Assembly: GCA_015680685.1 (NCBI GenBank)
Contig: MNCI01004519.1
Location: 30,329 to 91,357 of the forward strand
DNA: 61,029 nucleotides
Source of the DNA: Gnetum montanum
Taxonomy: Eukaryota; Streptophyta; Gnetopsida; Gnetales; Gnetaceae
Direction of reading: 5' to 3'
How positions within the stretch are numbered: the stretch's first letter is position 1; each line of letters starts with the position of its first letter. The notes beneath the pieces were generated by a model that was not told where the DNA came from, did no database searches, and was given only the letters and a program-made list of their open reading frames with translations. Shown piece after piece: positions 23,971 through 36,315 of this stretch. The position numbers and the translations under genes are program-made.

Positions 23971-25480
23971 GTATAATGATCTTCTAAATGCAAATGATGT
24001 TAGCTATGACATAAACATTATTAGCATTAATGACGGTCTGGAATTGGTGTAGTCGCCATTCATGGTCTGGGTGCCCTCTGGTAACACAAGGGTTCCCTTA
24101 GTCCCCATCAATTTGAGGCCCCCTTTCATTGTTAGAGTGTTACTTCAAGCACCCACAACTTCCTTTGTGGTTAGGGCCCCACAACATGTCACAACAACAA
24201 CTATTTAGTCACCCTTCGTAATTCGAGTGCCATACTAGGCTAGCCCCTGAACTACCCAAAACCTAGTTGTGGCCAATGCATTGGTTCCTTCCTTTCCAAG
24301 GGGTAACCTTGTTGGCAACACTGGTAAGGCTTCAAGGTGGAAACATAGGAGACCCAATGAGCGTCTTGTAGACTACTTGGTTAGGCAACATCAAGACTAA
24401 AGAGCACTAGGTTCACCAAAGTTAGTACCCATATCTGTGGTCCCCATGGCCAAGGCAACTGAATAAGCCACAACTAACAAAACACAAGGAAGCACTAAGG
24501 CCCCTAGCCAAACTAAGTAATCAAGGCCTAAGTCACCTCCGTAAGAGATCTATCTCTTGGGACACATGGAAGAATTTAGAGCCAAAAAAAGCACAACTAA
24601 TGATAAAAAATTCATGGATGCATTAGCCTAAGTCAAGCAAGTGCTCAACCAAAAAAATACAACATTGAGTTTGTATGACCTAATCATGACCTCCTTTGCC
24701 CACCATGAAGCATTGGTGCAGATGTTAACCTCCATTCCTATTACAGAGAACATCTTTGTGGATGAGAACTCCATCCATGTAGTGATGTTGTTTCCTTCTC
24801 CCCAGAAACTAAGTCCCACTTCCCTAATGTTTCACGATGAGGTAATTAAGATCAATCCTAAGGAGGGTGAGGTCATAACGGCTTCACTATTTATTACCAT
24901 ATGCATCGGGCAATGAAAGATTCGCAGGGTGCACATTGACAATGGAGTTGCAAGAAATGTAATACCATACATTGTCATCGACAAGTTAGGCCTCATAGAC
25001 CAGGTCAAGCCAACAAGAACAACATGTCTAAAATCCTTTAATGGATCACATGTCATTGTTAGGGGCATGGTCACCATAGCTTTCATAGTAGGGGAGCAAT
25101 TCCCCACCATTGCTAAATTTATCATCATAGAGAAGATGCTGAGCTTTAACCTAATACTAGGCAAGCCTTAGCTAGCCTAATTATGAGTTGTCTCCTCTTT
25201 GATTCATTAGGAGATCCACCTTCTGTATAAAGGTGGTGAAGTTATCATCCATGATGATAATGCCACCCCTTTGGCCATCAACAATGTAGATATGGAGCAA
25301 GTGTTAGAGGTTGAATCTCCTGATGATACACATATGGTAGACAATGAAACACATGAGGTTGATGCACCCAAAGAAATAGTGGAAGACAACAGCCTCTTGG
25401 AGGATGCCCTTTGGGCAAAGTTGCTCTTTAATGTAGCAAGTGAGGGTCATGGAGAATACTGAATAGTGCAATCCAGGCCC
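23971..25480 (+). pseudogene. E4 aspartic protease region, broken
   Basis: After a Pro/Thr-rich linker (24000-24600), the segment LSLYDLIMTSFAHHEALVQM (24667) opens the pre-protease region known from Tat elements. It is followed by a segment ending ASLFITICIG and by the active site RVHIDNGVARNVIPY at 24926; Asp-Asn-Gly is the usual Tat variant of the Asp-Ser/Thr-Gly triplet. The C-terminal hydrophobic block FNLILGKP (25144) precedes the family's V-x-S-x-L/I-H segment and a KGGEVIIHDDN stretch. One stop after ICIGQ and several after LGKP break the frame. The minus-strand ORFs 24628 and 24832 are shadows. The coding trace ends near 25480, where reverse transcriptase would be expected. Confidence 0.85.
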
Positions 25481-25795
25481 TATGTGCCCCCAACCTATAC
25501 CAGGTTAGGAAGCAACTATGTAATTAAGGTACTTCCTTAGTTCAAAACATGCTAGGTGCCTACGCACTATTTGCTTCTACATGCCATGTACCCTACTCTC
25601 TACTTCTATTGCATTTGTGTTGCATTAGGTTAGCATGGTAGCATGTTATTTGTATTTAGCTTAATTGCTTAGATTACACATTTATTTTCTTGGTTCTTGC
25701 ATTTATCCACTTTGTTCATGCATTTTCTTGTTAGTTTACACTTTTGTAGTTATCACTTTTAAAACATCAAAATGCATCAAAACCATAAAATCCAA
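25481..25795 (+). other. E4 unassigned stretch after protease
   Basis: AT-rich sequence without a supported ORF. No reverse-transcriptase motif is visible in any frame. Confidence 0.5.
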
Positions 25796-25799
25796 AATT

Positions 25800-26420
25800 A
25801 CAAAAAGAGAGATAATAATACCTAGCCCGCTATGGCCTTGAACTAGTAACCCAGTGGCCCGACATGGTCGAAAGCTATCCCTTTTAATTCCTTTGCAACA
25901 GCTTGAAATGGCCCTAAACTACTATTATTACTATGGCCTAGAATGGCCTGAAACTAGCAAACACGTAGCCTAGAATGGCTTAAACTAGCAAAATGTGGCT
26001 TGAAATGGCCTTAAACTATCACTGTTAATCCTATTGCAACCATACAAGAGATAGCAATACATGGCCATGAATGGCCCTAAACTATCGCCTTAAATAGAAA
26101 TGGTAATGCATAGCCTAGAATGGCCTAAAAATTTCAATTTTAAGACTATTTCCATGGCTCAGAATGACCTTAAACTATCACTCTTAATTCCATCATTAGT
26201 ATCCTAAAATGACCTTAAACTACCACCCTAGCTTGCTATGGCCTTAAACTGGCAACATACAACCTAAAATGGCCAAAAACTAGCATCGACCCTTTTGCTA
26301 TGGCTTAAACTAGTATGGGGCCCATCAAAGCTTTAAACTAATAATAGACTCGCTGTGGCTTGCAATGGCCTAGTATCACTATGACTTGCAATGGCCTAGA
26401 CTTGCATAAAATTTTCATAT
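25800..26420 (+). repeat. Imperfect minisatellite, unit with ATGGCCTTAAACTAGCA
   Basis: About 20 degenerate units of roughly 25-40 bases share the core ATGGCC(T/C)TAAACTA(G/T)CA. The consensus is close to that of the array at 31880-32460, in the same orientation. Confidence 0.75.
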
Positions 26421-29400
26421 AGAGATAAAAGTTTACACATTACACTTAGCACATGATCATCCATAGCAAATGCAATATGAATAGTAATACATAGCATCGA
26501 TAGCAACACATGGCAAAAAATGTAAAAAAAAAAGTTCAATGGAAGGTACATCTGGTCATGCTCAACCAGTGGTCCTAGGTGGGGGTGGAAGTCCTTCTTT
26601 CTCCACCACATTGCTGCAGCTTGTAGCAACACCTGGTACCTGCCACAACCATTAACAAACATGTACAATTAGTAAGTAAATATGCATAATATAAGCTAAC
26701 TTAAAACATGAAAAGCATAAAAAAAAACTAACCTAAGAGGGTCCTGCATTGGTGAGTTCTGGAGGTAACTTTCCAAGGCCAACCTCCAAGTCGCAAAGGA
26801 TCTTGGCTTTAGAAAGTTACATCCGGTTCTCTTGGCCAAAGTGAACACCCACAAGGGTCTTGACTTTGTCCACAATGGTCCATGCAGGTGGCTCCATAGA
26901 AAATGTAGTAGAAGAGGCCTCTCTAGACGGGGTGATGATCTATCTCACATGAGAGTCACTCACAATTGTACTTTACACGAACAAGTCATATGCCTGCTTC
27001 CCACCAGTCATCTCAAGAAACATCTTGAGATAGTGATGTTCGATCGACTCCTCCTTGTATTATCGTAGGTACGTGTCATGCTCTCGCTTGTATTTATGCT
27101 TGTGATTCTTCTACATCTATTCCCACTGATAAACCTTTGTGTTGTAATTCTTCCAATTCTAATTCTTCTGGGCAAGAAAATCCATCAGAGTCGTTGCTCT
27201 ATTAGCTTTCACACGGCCTTGTTCTTACCTTTGAGAGCTATCCAATATTTGGCATACTTGATCTCAAAGGTATGTCACATACCATCTCCCTATGATCTAG
27301 CCACTATGAAGTCATATCTATATTGAAGATCCTTGATCTTCTCATCCAAGCTAGTCATTGTCTCTTGTAGTTCATGTACACATTTCCATAGGTGCTCATT
27401 TGAGCACTTGCAGATCCACAATGCCTTCACATAGGAAAGTGCACAGTTGTTCAATGTCTTGTACATGTGATGAGGCACTTGATCAACTTCAAGAGGAAGG
27501 TCAGGCAGAATGTCCACCTTGGCCACCTTGCTTGGGTTCCACTATAGCTAGGACCTATAGGCATGCAACAACCAAACAATCTTAGCTAAAAACTAAGCAT
27601 TTAAGTAGTAAGTAGGATAGCATAAAATGAAAACTAAGGCAACATACTGAGCTCAAGGTTTGATTTTTGCCAGTGGTCCACCATGTCTTCAATGATGCCT
27701 TCCATGAAGGTGAATTTATTTAGCATATCTACCCATGGATCCATATAGTAGGTAGATGTGGGACTGTTGGCAAGAACATCTGATGTTGTAATACAAAAAT
27801 GCAATTAGCATATGGCCTACCAGCTAAAGATACTAGATCAAACATGGGAAGATAGATGTAAATACAAGTTGATTACCTAATAAGCCCTCAGGCGTGAGTG
27901 CAAGGGGTTCACCTAGCTATGTACCACCAAAAAAACTATCAAAATCACCCCCATCAGGGTGGAGAAACCCCTTTTCCTCCAATTTTTGGAGGACCTCAGC
28001 TACCTTGTGAAGCTCATCTCCATGAGCCGCCTCCTCCTCAGCTTAAGAAGGCACTTCATCCATTGTCGTCTTGGCTATTGCTCTTGTAGTGATCTCTTCT
28101 TTTTTTGCAATTAACACACATACCACATAGCACATCACTAGTTAATTGAAATTACAGCATAATAGAAAAACATAAAAATAAAAAACATATGCATGAATAT
28201 AACTATGGCATCTAAGAATCTATGCATATTAACCTGCAACATCTGCATGTAAGCTTTAAAACTTGATGCAGATCCTTTTGCTACTTGGCTTTCTAATCTT
28301 AGGGGCATCTTTCTCTTGAGGATGTGACCTCTTAATCTTGGTTTTAGATGGCCTCACTAACTTAGCTATGTAGCAATCCACCTTGATAACATCCCCAATT
28401 GCAATTGGAGGACCCTTTCTTGTACTATTGTATGAATAATGCAAGTGTCCCATGGGACCCTTGGTCATTATTGATAATGACTCATCAATCCCCTCTAGGG
28501 GGTCTTGCATGTGTGTGGTAAAGAACATATGTTTGATCCACAGCCTGGATAGCTGCTCATGGTCCTGCACCATCCACCACCCATCATCTTGCACAACCAA
28601 AAGCTTCGTGAACCTTCATAGATATCCTATGAAGAATGCAAAATGAACATGGGACCTCACTTGGAGGTTAAATTGCAGCCTAGAAATCTCTGCATGTAGG
28701 ACAATGGCTATGTATGTAGCCCAGTTGAACCTCATACCCTCTAACAGCACCTACTTCATCACTCGTGCCTATTCCACCCCTAGGATCTTTCCTTGGTAAA
28801 GTAGCTTTGGAAAGGCATGAGCATGGAAAAAAGGGTAGAGCTCCTACACCTTGGGCACTAGCACATCTTTGATTGGTATGCCTTTGTGGGATCAAGTGGA
28901 CCCCCACTAGTCCTTGATATTTCCTCTATGGTCCATCTCCCTATTGGTCTTATTGATAATCATCAGGCCATCAACAAGGATGCCAAAGAGATTAACGAAG
29001 AAGGCCTTGCTGAGATCCAACACTATTGTCATGCCATGTACTTGGGTGATAAACTGCCTGATGTCACTACTAGGAGTTAATGATAATGACCATTTTAGTG
29101 ATCAAGATACTCAAGCTAAGGGCCAAGATTAGGTCCATTAATCCAACATGCATAAGTTGAGCCATTAGTGCATCTGGCACTTTGTGGCATATCCAGTGTT
29201 ATGCATCCTTTACATCACCATATCTCATGATGAGGGTGGACTCTATGCATCCCATGGTAATCATCATCACCTTGGCAAAGGTAACCACCACTACAACACA
29301 AAGAAAAATACCGTTAGCATCATGCAAATGAGGTAAATTGAAAGGCATGCACAAGAAACCACATGAGCCAAAACACAGATATGTAAATGGTACAAATGGG

Positions 29401-29960
29401 GTGTGAGATAGGGGTGGTGCTGCAAACACCTCCTTAGTGTTAATCTCACCAACAGTCCACTCCTCATCCAACTAGCCATGGATCTTGCATCACTGGTATG
29501 CCTTTAGGTATTGGGAGGTGTAGGTCTCTAGATTGTGATCCACCTACTCAATCACAGCTACCTGAATGTTCATGTTTGATGAGAATACCTCCAGNTTATG
29601 CATTATACCTTGGATAACTATTGAGCACCCTAGGATCTCTACCTGAACCTTCTACCCCATCAACGTTAGTAGCGGACTCATATGAGATAAACTTCAAGAT
29701 TCCCTAGTTAGCCCTAGGTAGCAACGTCTTAATGATAGCATTGGTAGCCTTAATCACCAAGTGTGATCACATGATCACACTGAACTATTGTAGTAGGTAT
29801 TCTAGGAACTCTCAAGCCTCTGGCTGAAACCACACAGCCTAATGGTCCACCCACATATCTAGTATAGGTGTGTTAGGAATAGGTTTGCTCATGCAACATA
29901 GGATGCCTACGAGCTCAACCACTATTAGAACAAGCATTAGCAGCACCCTGCAATTAGCAA
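26420..29960 (-). pseudogene. E4 antisense coding-like block, unrecognised
   Basis: The longest coherent frames in this stretch of E4 are on the minus strand, opposite to gag and protease. Examples are 29471-29199 (start DEEWTVGEINTKEVFAAPPL), 28600-28256 (HEQLSRLWIKHMFFTTHMQD, then a basic end KTKIKRSHPQEKD) and 27526-27290 (HHMYKTLNNCALSYVKALWI and a coiled-coil-like end). Upstream in frame, near 29660-29500, is coding-like sequence with VEILGCSIVIQGIM and NMNIQVAVIE. The pieces are separated by stops and possibly by introns. Tat-lineage elements are known to carry an antisense ORF downstream of gag-pol, and this block may be a relative, but I do not recognise the protein. One unknown base lies at 29595. 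Plus-strand ORFs at 26832, 27078, 27358, 27898 and 28886 have no homologues among the other elements and are less coherent. Confidence 0.4.
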
Positions 29961-31585
29961 GCAACAATTAAAGCATTAGTGTACATGCATATATGCAAAA
30001 TTTAACATACATATTATAAATTATTAACATAAATGAGTGGAAATGAAATTTTAACAATATACCCCAAGTTTCCATAGGTATAGGATGCCAATTAATATGT
30101 TTGATGCACCTAACACCCACTGGGGCATAGTATGCTTCATAGGATTAACATCGCACCTAGGTAGCAAAATTTTTTCCAAATCTAGATTACCATAGTGGAG
30201 AGCATAGTCTGGAAAAAAATTTGAAATTTTGGCTAACTTTGGGGCTACACCAACTATGCTTTATGGAGAGTGTAGTCTACAAAAATTTTGGCAAACACTT
30301 AGAAAGATAGGTATTTTAGTAAACACTTAGTGCCCTATGCTCTCAATGCCTGGAGAGCATATTCCTACAGCTTTGAAGAGCATAGTCTCCCCATAGCACT
30401 GTGCCTAGTGGTCCACCTTGCCCTCACTGCTATGGCACATTGCACCTCCCTTAACTGCTACCCCAAAAAACTCAAAAAAATAAAATTAAAATAAACACAC
30501 CATATGTGTGTGCCCTGTTGTCAATCATAACTATGGCTCCTATGCTATGCTGCAAAATGTGGCCCTTGCAACCACATTGAGGAGAGCAGGAATGTAGTAG
30601 ATCCTATCCCTGGAGTGCCTACCCTAACCCCCCTGCATGCATTAATAGACCTGCACCTGCATCTAACTTGGGCCCATGCATGACTCCAACCCTACGTAGA
30701 GCTCTAAACTTGCTATGCCTCAAACCCCACAGAGGCCCGTCAAGAAGAAGAAGACAATGTGTGGTGGTAGCCATGGCCCCCCTATGGCTACGCTATGTCA
30801 TGTAGTTGTAGCCATGGTTCTCGCAATGCACTACCCTTCCTAACTCCGAGCACAACCCAAAAAACCCTTCCTACTACCACAATGTAGATTACACATGGCT
30901 ACAATATCCACTGCCAAGGTAAGGTATGCGCAGTGGCACATGGGACTATGCTCCCAAACAATATGAAAAAAACAACAAAACAAAATGAAAAAAATGAGCA
31001 AAAGAGGAGAGCATAGTCAATGTACTTGGTTGACCTCAACAGCCTCCTATCCTCCATGTGCACCTATGGTAAGTGACCCAGTGCTCTCTCTCCCTTGGTA
31101 ATGTTCACCAGCCCTAGGTGAAGGCATTCACTTCGACAAGTCATATTTCCCCCAGATACACTCTCCACTAGCAGCAAAATTAGGTTCAATGGCAAGAGTA
31201 TGCTCCCAATGTCATGGTGAAATGGCAAAAATGACAAGTTACGATGCTAAAATCATGCCTATATACCCTCTCGGGGTGTCATCTAATGACTAATCAAATT
31301 GGAACTACGCTTCACACCAATTGCCCAATGGAGAAAGTAGTTAGGTGAGAGTGTAGTCAAACATATAAGACCTAAAAAAATGATTTTTCATCGTCCTCCT
31401 AGCATGCGGTCTCATTCCATTCCTAGGCATGGCCAAGCCCCCCGGGATCTCATGTTTGGCACACCCACGATCTGCTAAGACCTAAAACTGGCACCAACAT
31501 GTTTACCATTCATTGCTATTTATGTGCATACTTAGGAAAATTTTTACTTGATTACTTTCTTTCATTTTTACATAATAATTGGGTC
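29961..31585 (+). other. E4 non-coding region with LTR-like stem motifs
   Basis: No supported gene. Motifs of the LTR type (TGGAGAGCATAGTC and its complement) recur at 30190-30390 and 31005-31020. The rest is AC-rich low-complexity sequence. Confidence 0.5.
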
Positions 31586-31870
31586 AAAACATGGAAAGCA
31601 ACAAAAAAAATATCATATCGAATGGTACTAAAAAAAGCAATGACAAAAGCATCAGCACAACCAGCATCAGTGCCTAATCAAGAAAGGGGACTTAGTCCTC
31701 AAGGTTGTTCACAAACCTATGGATAAATTCTTAGATAACTAGGAAGGGCCTTTCCTGGTCACTAAGGCCTATGACAACAAAGCATTTAAGCTTTCTGATT
31801 AACAAGGAAATGAGTTTTCCAATCCAATGAATCATTTGTATTTAAAGCCATACTATATCTAGCATGCAAC
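31586..31870 (+). pseudogene. E4 integrase C-terminal remnant
   Basis: This is the end of a Ty3/gypsy integrase. Up to 31680 a Lys/Ala-rich helix precedes the domain (KKAMTKASAQP near 31630). From 31682 the frame reads GDLVLKVVHKPMDKF, D-N-stop, EGPFLVTKAYDNKAFKLSD, a second stop, and HLYLKPYYI near 31838-31858. This corresponds to the family's G-D-L-V-L-K...W-E-G-P-F-x-V...A-Y-x-L-x-D...N-x-x-x-L-K-x-Y-Y pattern; the Trp of W-E-G-P is a stop (TAG). The integrase core with its D,D-35-E residues is missing upstream, where antisense sequence and repeats are found instead. Confidence 0.8.
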
Positions 31871-31879
31871 ATTGCACAT

Positions 31880-32460
31880 CAATGAAACAAAGTGAGCATT
31901 CATCTTCTATGATGCTAAACTGGCACAACTCATCCACTATGATGTTAAATTGGCACACACACAATTTGTTCACTACAACACTAAACTAGCACAATCATTT
32001 GCTACGACGTTAAACTAGCGCACACATAATTCATCTACTACGATGCTAAACTAGCACAACATTCATCTGCTATGACATTAAACTGGCATAACTCATCTAC
32101 TATGATGTTAAATTTGCACAACTCATCTGCTATGACATTAAACTAGTAAATCCTTCATCTGCTATAATACTAAATTGGCATACCATTTGTCCACTATGAT
32201 GCTAAACTAGCATAGTTTGTCCTTGGGTCACAACGTTAAACTGGCACAACATATCCACTATGACTATAAACTAGCAATCCATCATGACTTTAAAGTGGCA
32301 CAACATATCTGCTATGACATTAAACTAGCACATAGCAATCTAGTAAGACTATAGAATAGCATAGCATAGTTTGCCAGGATCTTAAACTGGGTTCATGGTT
32401 TACTAGGATTTTAAACTAGTAAGACCATAGTCTACCAAGATCTTAAATTGGGTTTGCAAT
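31880..32460 (+). repeat. Imperfect minisatellite, unit with CTATGACATTAAACTAGCAC
   Basis: About 18 units of 28-35 bases with core CTA(T/C)GA(T/C)(G/A)TTAAACT(A/G)GCACA. It shares the TTAAACTAGCA core with 25800-26420; the two arrays lie on either side of the antisense block. Confidence 0.85.
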
Positions 32461-32577
32461 CAGTCACTAATAATTCCTTCCATCCTCCTACAACTGAGCG
32501 AGTGGGCATAATCCTTGCCCCCTCCCCCCCCCCTCTTTTACACCATGTAGGTGAGCATGCTATAGTCCCAAAATAAA

Positions 32578-32825
32578 GCACTTGCAACATCTTGGCCCCC
32601 ATAATTTTATTAAATTTTGAGCACTTGCAATAGGGGTAGCCTTTGGAGCACTTGTAACATCTTGGCTCCCTATAATTTTACTAGCTTTTGAACACTTGCA
32701 ATAGGGGCAACCTTTGGAGCATTTGCGGCATCTTGGTCCCTTGCAATTTTACTAGCTTTTGAGCACTTGCAATAGAGGTAGCCTTTGGAGCATTTGCAGC
32801 ATCTTCGTTCACTATAATTTTTTTT
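32578..32825 (+). repeat. 71-base tandem repeat, about 3.4 units
   Basis: Units start near 32578, 32648, 32719 and 32790 and contain TTGAGCACTTGCAATAGGGG and TAGCCTTTGGAGCA(C/T)TTG. Neighbouring units differ at a few positions. Confidence 0.85.
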
Positions 32826-33770
32826 GGCTTTTTTCTATATCTTGTGTGGTTTTCTTGTCTTCTTAGAGTTGTGTTTGCATGATGAAGCCTCAAGTCATTA
32901 TGCAAAGGTGCCTTTCATCATAGTTGCAAGTCACCACATCACTCTAATGTGCATGATTGGACTAGCTAAGCCTCTTAAGAGTGCACATCCTCTCTCATCC
33001 CATTATAGCCTACTCACATCTACTCCTCTATCCAAATACCCTTCCATTCTCTGGGTAGCAAAGCTGGCAAACCCTTTTGATGCTCACGTGCTATGATCAC
33101 ATGGCACCCTCTTTTCATATCTCATCAAACATTAAGCTTCCCAAGGAAGACATAACATAAGTCATCTCGTGGGAAGCCTCTGTTAGCTGGTCAAATCCTA
33201 GGTGGATGTAACATAAGTCATCCCAGGGAGGAAACAACTATTGTATAGACACCATGCTATTTCGTTAATGACAAAGTGAAGCCCATCTAGTGACATGAAA
33301 TTCACTTAATGAGAAGCATTCACTCTGTAGTAAGCATTCAATAACATGCAGAGGCCAATGAAGGCTCGTCCCATAAGAGAAAAAGTGGAAAAGCATGTTG
33401 CCAAGCAATTAAGTGGCAAAGCAATTTTGTAGCTAGCCCAGCCCTAAACCTACACCTTGACTCTCTCATGAGCACTCTAATGAGAGGTTAATGTTTTCAA
33501 GGGCAAGCCACTCTAGTGCCATGGTCACCATCAACCATGACATCATAATACCTCGTTTTCACCTTATCTTCCCCTTTGTATCCCTAGCACATCACCTATG
33601 CCTTCTCTCGCTCTTCACCTACCATCTAGAATGCCCCTATCCATAGCACTCTTTGAGTACAATGTAATGACATTTAACCATGCATTGAAGAGTGATGTTG
33701 GTGCCAAGCCTACTATGGTGTTTTGTTGTTTTTTGTCAATGTCTCTTGGGTCACTCCTCCAGACATCAAC
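32826..33770 (+). other. E4 3' untranslated region, no gene seen
   Basis: Lies between the tandem repeats and the polypurine tract. The short ORFs on both strands (32824-33096, 33598-33786) have no homologous support. Confidence 0.5.
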
Positions 33771-33783
33771 AAAGAGAGGCAAA
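33771..33783 (+). promoter_or_regulatory. E4 polypurine tract
   Basis: AAAGAGAGGCAAA lies immediately before the TG of the 3' LTR. Confidence 0.75.
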
Positions 33784-34697
33784 TGAAACACCACCAAATC
33801 TAGACTATGACATCTCGACTACAAATTTATCTAAGTGTTAGCACAAAGCTAGTCACTGAAAATTTTTCTAAGTGCTAGGACTACACTCTTTGTTACCTCA
33901 AAGTGTAGTTAGCCTCTCATGGAGAGCGTAGTCAACACAAAAAATATTTTTTTTTCAATTTTGTCTAAGTGCTAAGACTACACTCTCCACTGCCTCAAAT
34001 TGTAGTCAGCCTCTCATGGAGAGAATAGTTAGCACAAAAAACCAAATTTTGCAATTTATCTAAGTGTTGGGACTATGTTCTCCACTACCCCAAAGTGTAG
34101 TCAACCTCTCGTGGATGGCATAGTTAACCAGAAGCCAATTTCCACAAGTTTTGACAAGTGCTGAGACTACACTCATCCCCAATTGGGAGCATAGCTAGCC
34201 TCCAATGGAGAGTGTAGTTAGCACATAGCCATTTTTTTTTTTTGCAAATTTTTGTAAGTATTAGACTATGCTCTTCCCTAATCTAGAGTGTAGTCAAGCG
34301 TAGTTAAACAGAATAGTCTTCAGCAGCCTCCACAACGCAGCAATGACACTCAGCTCAGCTCCAACTCATCTTTGACAAGTGTAGTTAGCAAAATGCATCT
34401 TTTTGTACCCCCTTTGGCCACAAGATTGTAACTACGCTCAACCCCATACAAGACAGTGGAGAGCATAGTCCCAAAGCATAGGCTCAAAGTCTCATTTTTC
34501 AAGTATCCTATAGTTTCCTTGGCACACACATGCAATTGGCAACATAGTCACAAGCTCACAGTCTTATAGAGTCTGGCAAAGCACAACAAAGCACAATACC
34601 ATCAACCTAGTAGAGAGTGTAGTTGGATGAGAGCATAGTCCCAACCATCCTTTCTGCCACATGGCAGTCATCTTGCATCTTCAGCTAATCCTAAACC

Positions 34698-34705
34698 TAT
34701 AAATA
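34698..34705 (+). promoter_or_regulatory. TATA box of E4 3' LTR
   Basis: TATAAATA at the position matching 20642-20649. Confidence 0.55.
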
Positions 34706-35023
34706 GCCATGCCCTCAACATTTTTAGGGTTGCCTATTTTTTGGCATGAGCAAGTCTAAGGAGTGCTTAGGAGAAGACTAAAGGCATATTGATGAAGTTG
34801 CAAACCACCATAGACCACCCTAGTCCACTGAAACATCGTAGCCGATAGTACATCGCAATGGCCAACCTAGTAGATGCAAACACCTCGACGGAATGCCAAT
34901 CTTCATGGCTAGACACCTCCGAGACTATGAATACACTATCCACTACGCTTGTTGTACACTCTGTACCTTCTAACCCCTTTTGGTTTTAACTACACTCAAT
35001 CCCATTTGGGGTGGTGTTCTATT

Positions 35024-35053
35024 TCTCTCTCTCTCTCTCTCTCTNNNNNNNNN

Positions 35054-35088
<35 letters not shown>
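35024..35088 (+). repeat. (TC)n microsatellite with assembly gap
   Basis: A TC run interrupted by nine unknown bases at 35045-35053, so its true length is unknown. The 5' LTR has only about five TC units at the same place (near 20972). Confidence 0.9.
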
Positions 35089-35092
<4 letters not shown>

Positions 35093-35463
35093 TTGCATTA
35101 TTTTCATTTTATTTGCATTTCTGACTATCCTACCACATAGCCCTACCTAAAACTACACTTGCGTAGCAGTCTTTGCATGTTGGCACCCTCATTTTTGCTA
35201 AAACTCTTAACTACGCTCAACACTGCTAACATCATTAGGATTGTTAACACAGTTGACACTGCTTGAACACTTAGCATCATTTCACATCAACATTGCAGCT
35301 AACCATGCTGCACCCCCATTGCATCCAGTAAGTCCTTGTTCAATCAGCTAGACCATTCAGGGCACCTCGTCTTTGCCTCTAGTAGGCCCTCACATAGACT
35401 TGAGGTTAGGTCATGCACTCGTGGACCTTGGTGTTTTAGCCATCGATGTTTTTGGTCATTACA

Positions 35464-35944
35464 ATAGATCCCTTGCTTTTAGCCTTGGATCTTTTTCTTG
35501 AGGTTGGACACCCAGGAGTAGGTTTGGTATTTATCATTAAAAAGTTCGAGCATGGTACTCCACTTTCTAATTGATTCAGGTTCTAACGATTTGTACCAAC
35601 TTTCTACCTTCTTGTTGAGTGTTTAAGGGAATAACTTAAGTTTCTTCTAGTCATTCTCTATATTCTATAGGGCATAAGCATCGTGAAATGCTTGAAGATG
35701 ATGTTGTAGATTTGCATTATACCCAGCTTCAAACTTAGGAATATTGTTCTTATTTAGTCGCTTGATGTGCCTGTCTCTCACATGCCTAGTCGAGATATAT
35801 ACAACTTCCCTTATGTTGATCATGTTGCGAGTAGCCAATAGGGGTTCTTCATGATCGTAGGATTCGTATGCTTGATTATAGTGATGCCCACTTTGATACT
35901 CATTGTTGGCACATTTCAGCCATTTAATGGAGTAGGCTTTATGA
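35464..35944 (-). pseudogene. E3 gag, second part
   Basis: Minus-strand continuation of E3 gag between E4 and insert X. The frame includes RCHKAYSIKWLKCANNEYQS, EEPLLATRNMINIREVVYIS, TRHVRDRHIKRLNKNNIPKF and HLQAFHDAYAL, matching E2 around 4160-4350. Further left, degenerate sequence matches the FNDKYQTYSRVSNL segment (35540-35480). The gene is cut at 35463 by E4 and near 35945-35952 by insert X. Confidence 0.8.
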
Positions 35945-36105
35945 CACCTAAAACCTCTCAATGGTTTTAGGCTATTTAGTGATACTTGCATGCACAGAGA
36001 AATGAACTTGAAACTTATTTAACATCTGGAGAACTTTATAATTCAACTTTAAATACTTCAAGTGTACCATCAATAAACTTACTTTGAATAGGGATTCTTT
36101 GAATA

Positions 36106-36249
36106 GGAATTCAAAGGGATGTTTCAGCTTCTGAGAGTATTGGGTTGCCACATATGATGCCAAGTTTGGCTAGAGGGATAGTGGAAGCTATCAAATTGGA
36201 TGCATTTGGAACATATGTAAAACTTGGCATGCTTAACTTCATTCGCTAA
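36106..36249 (+). pseudogene. Unidentified coding-like fragment 1 in insert X
   Basis: 48 open codons end in TAA. They include RDVSASESIGLPHMMPSLA and RGIVEAIKLDAFGTYVKLGM. The amino-acid mix is that of an ordinary globular protein and differs from the AT-rich surroundings, but I do not recognise the family. No start codon is evident, so it is probably an exon piece. Confidence 0.35.
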
Positions 36250-36315
36250 CCAGAAGCTGCCATCAACAAAACAATTCCTAAAATAATGTAACTAAATATT
36301 GAAAGATTATAGAAT

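Larger units (their letters stand above)
19729..35463 (+). mobile_element. E4: Tat-type Ty3/gypsy element lacking most of pol
   Basis: Direct LTRs of about 1.63 and 1.68 kb (19729-21355, 33784-35463) enclose 12.4 kb. In order: primer-binding site, leader, gag, Cys/His segment, protease, a minisatellite, an antisense coding-like block, an integrase C-terminal remnant, two tandem-repeat arrays and a polypurine tract. The protease active site sits in a DNG context, as in the Tat lineage (Ogre/Retand-like elements). Reverse transcriptase, RNase H and the integrase core are absent. It lies in the gag of E3 in opposite orientation: E3 gag reads to a K-Q-G segment at 35472 and resumes with H-E-S-L-D at 19723. 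The flanks (ATGGG left, ATAGA right) are compatible with a badly decayed 5-base duplication. Confidence 0.85.
33784..35463 (+). mobile_element. E4 3' LTR (type C)
   Basis: Direct repeat of 19729-21355, starting TGAAACACCACCAAATCTAG and ending TCATTACA. It carries the same stem-loop units and TATA box (34698-34705). It is longer than the 5' copy mainly because of an expanded (TC)n tract. Confidence 0.9.
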
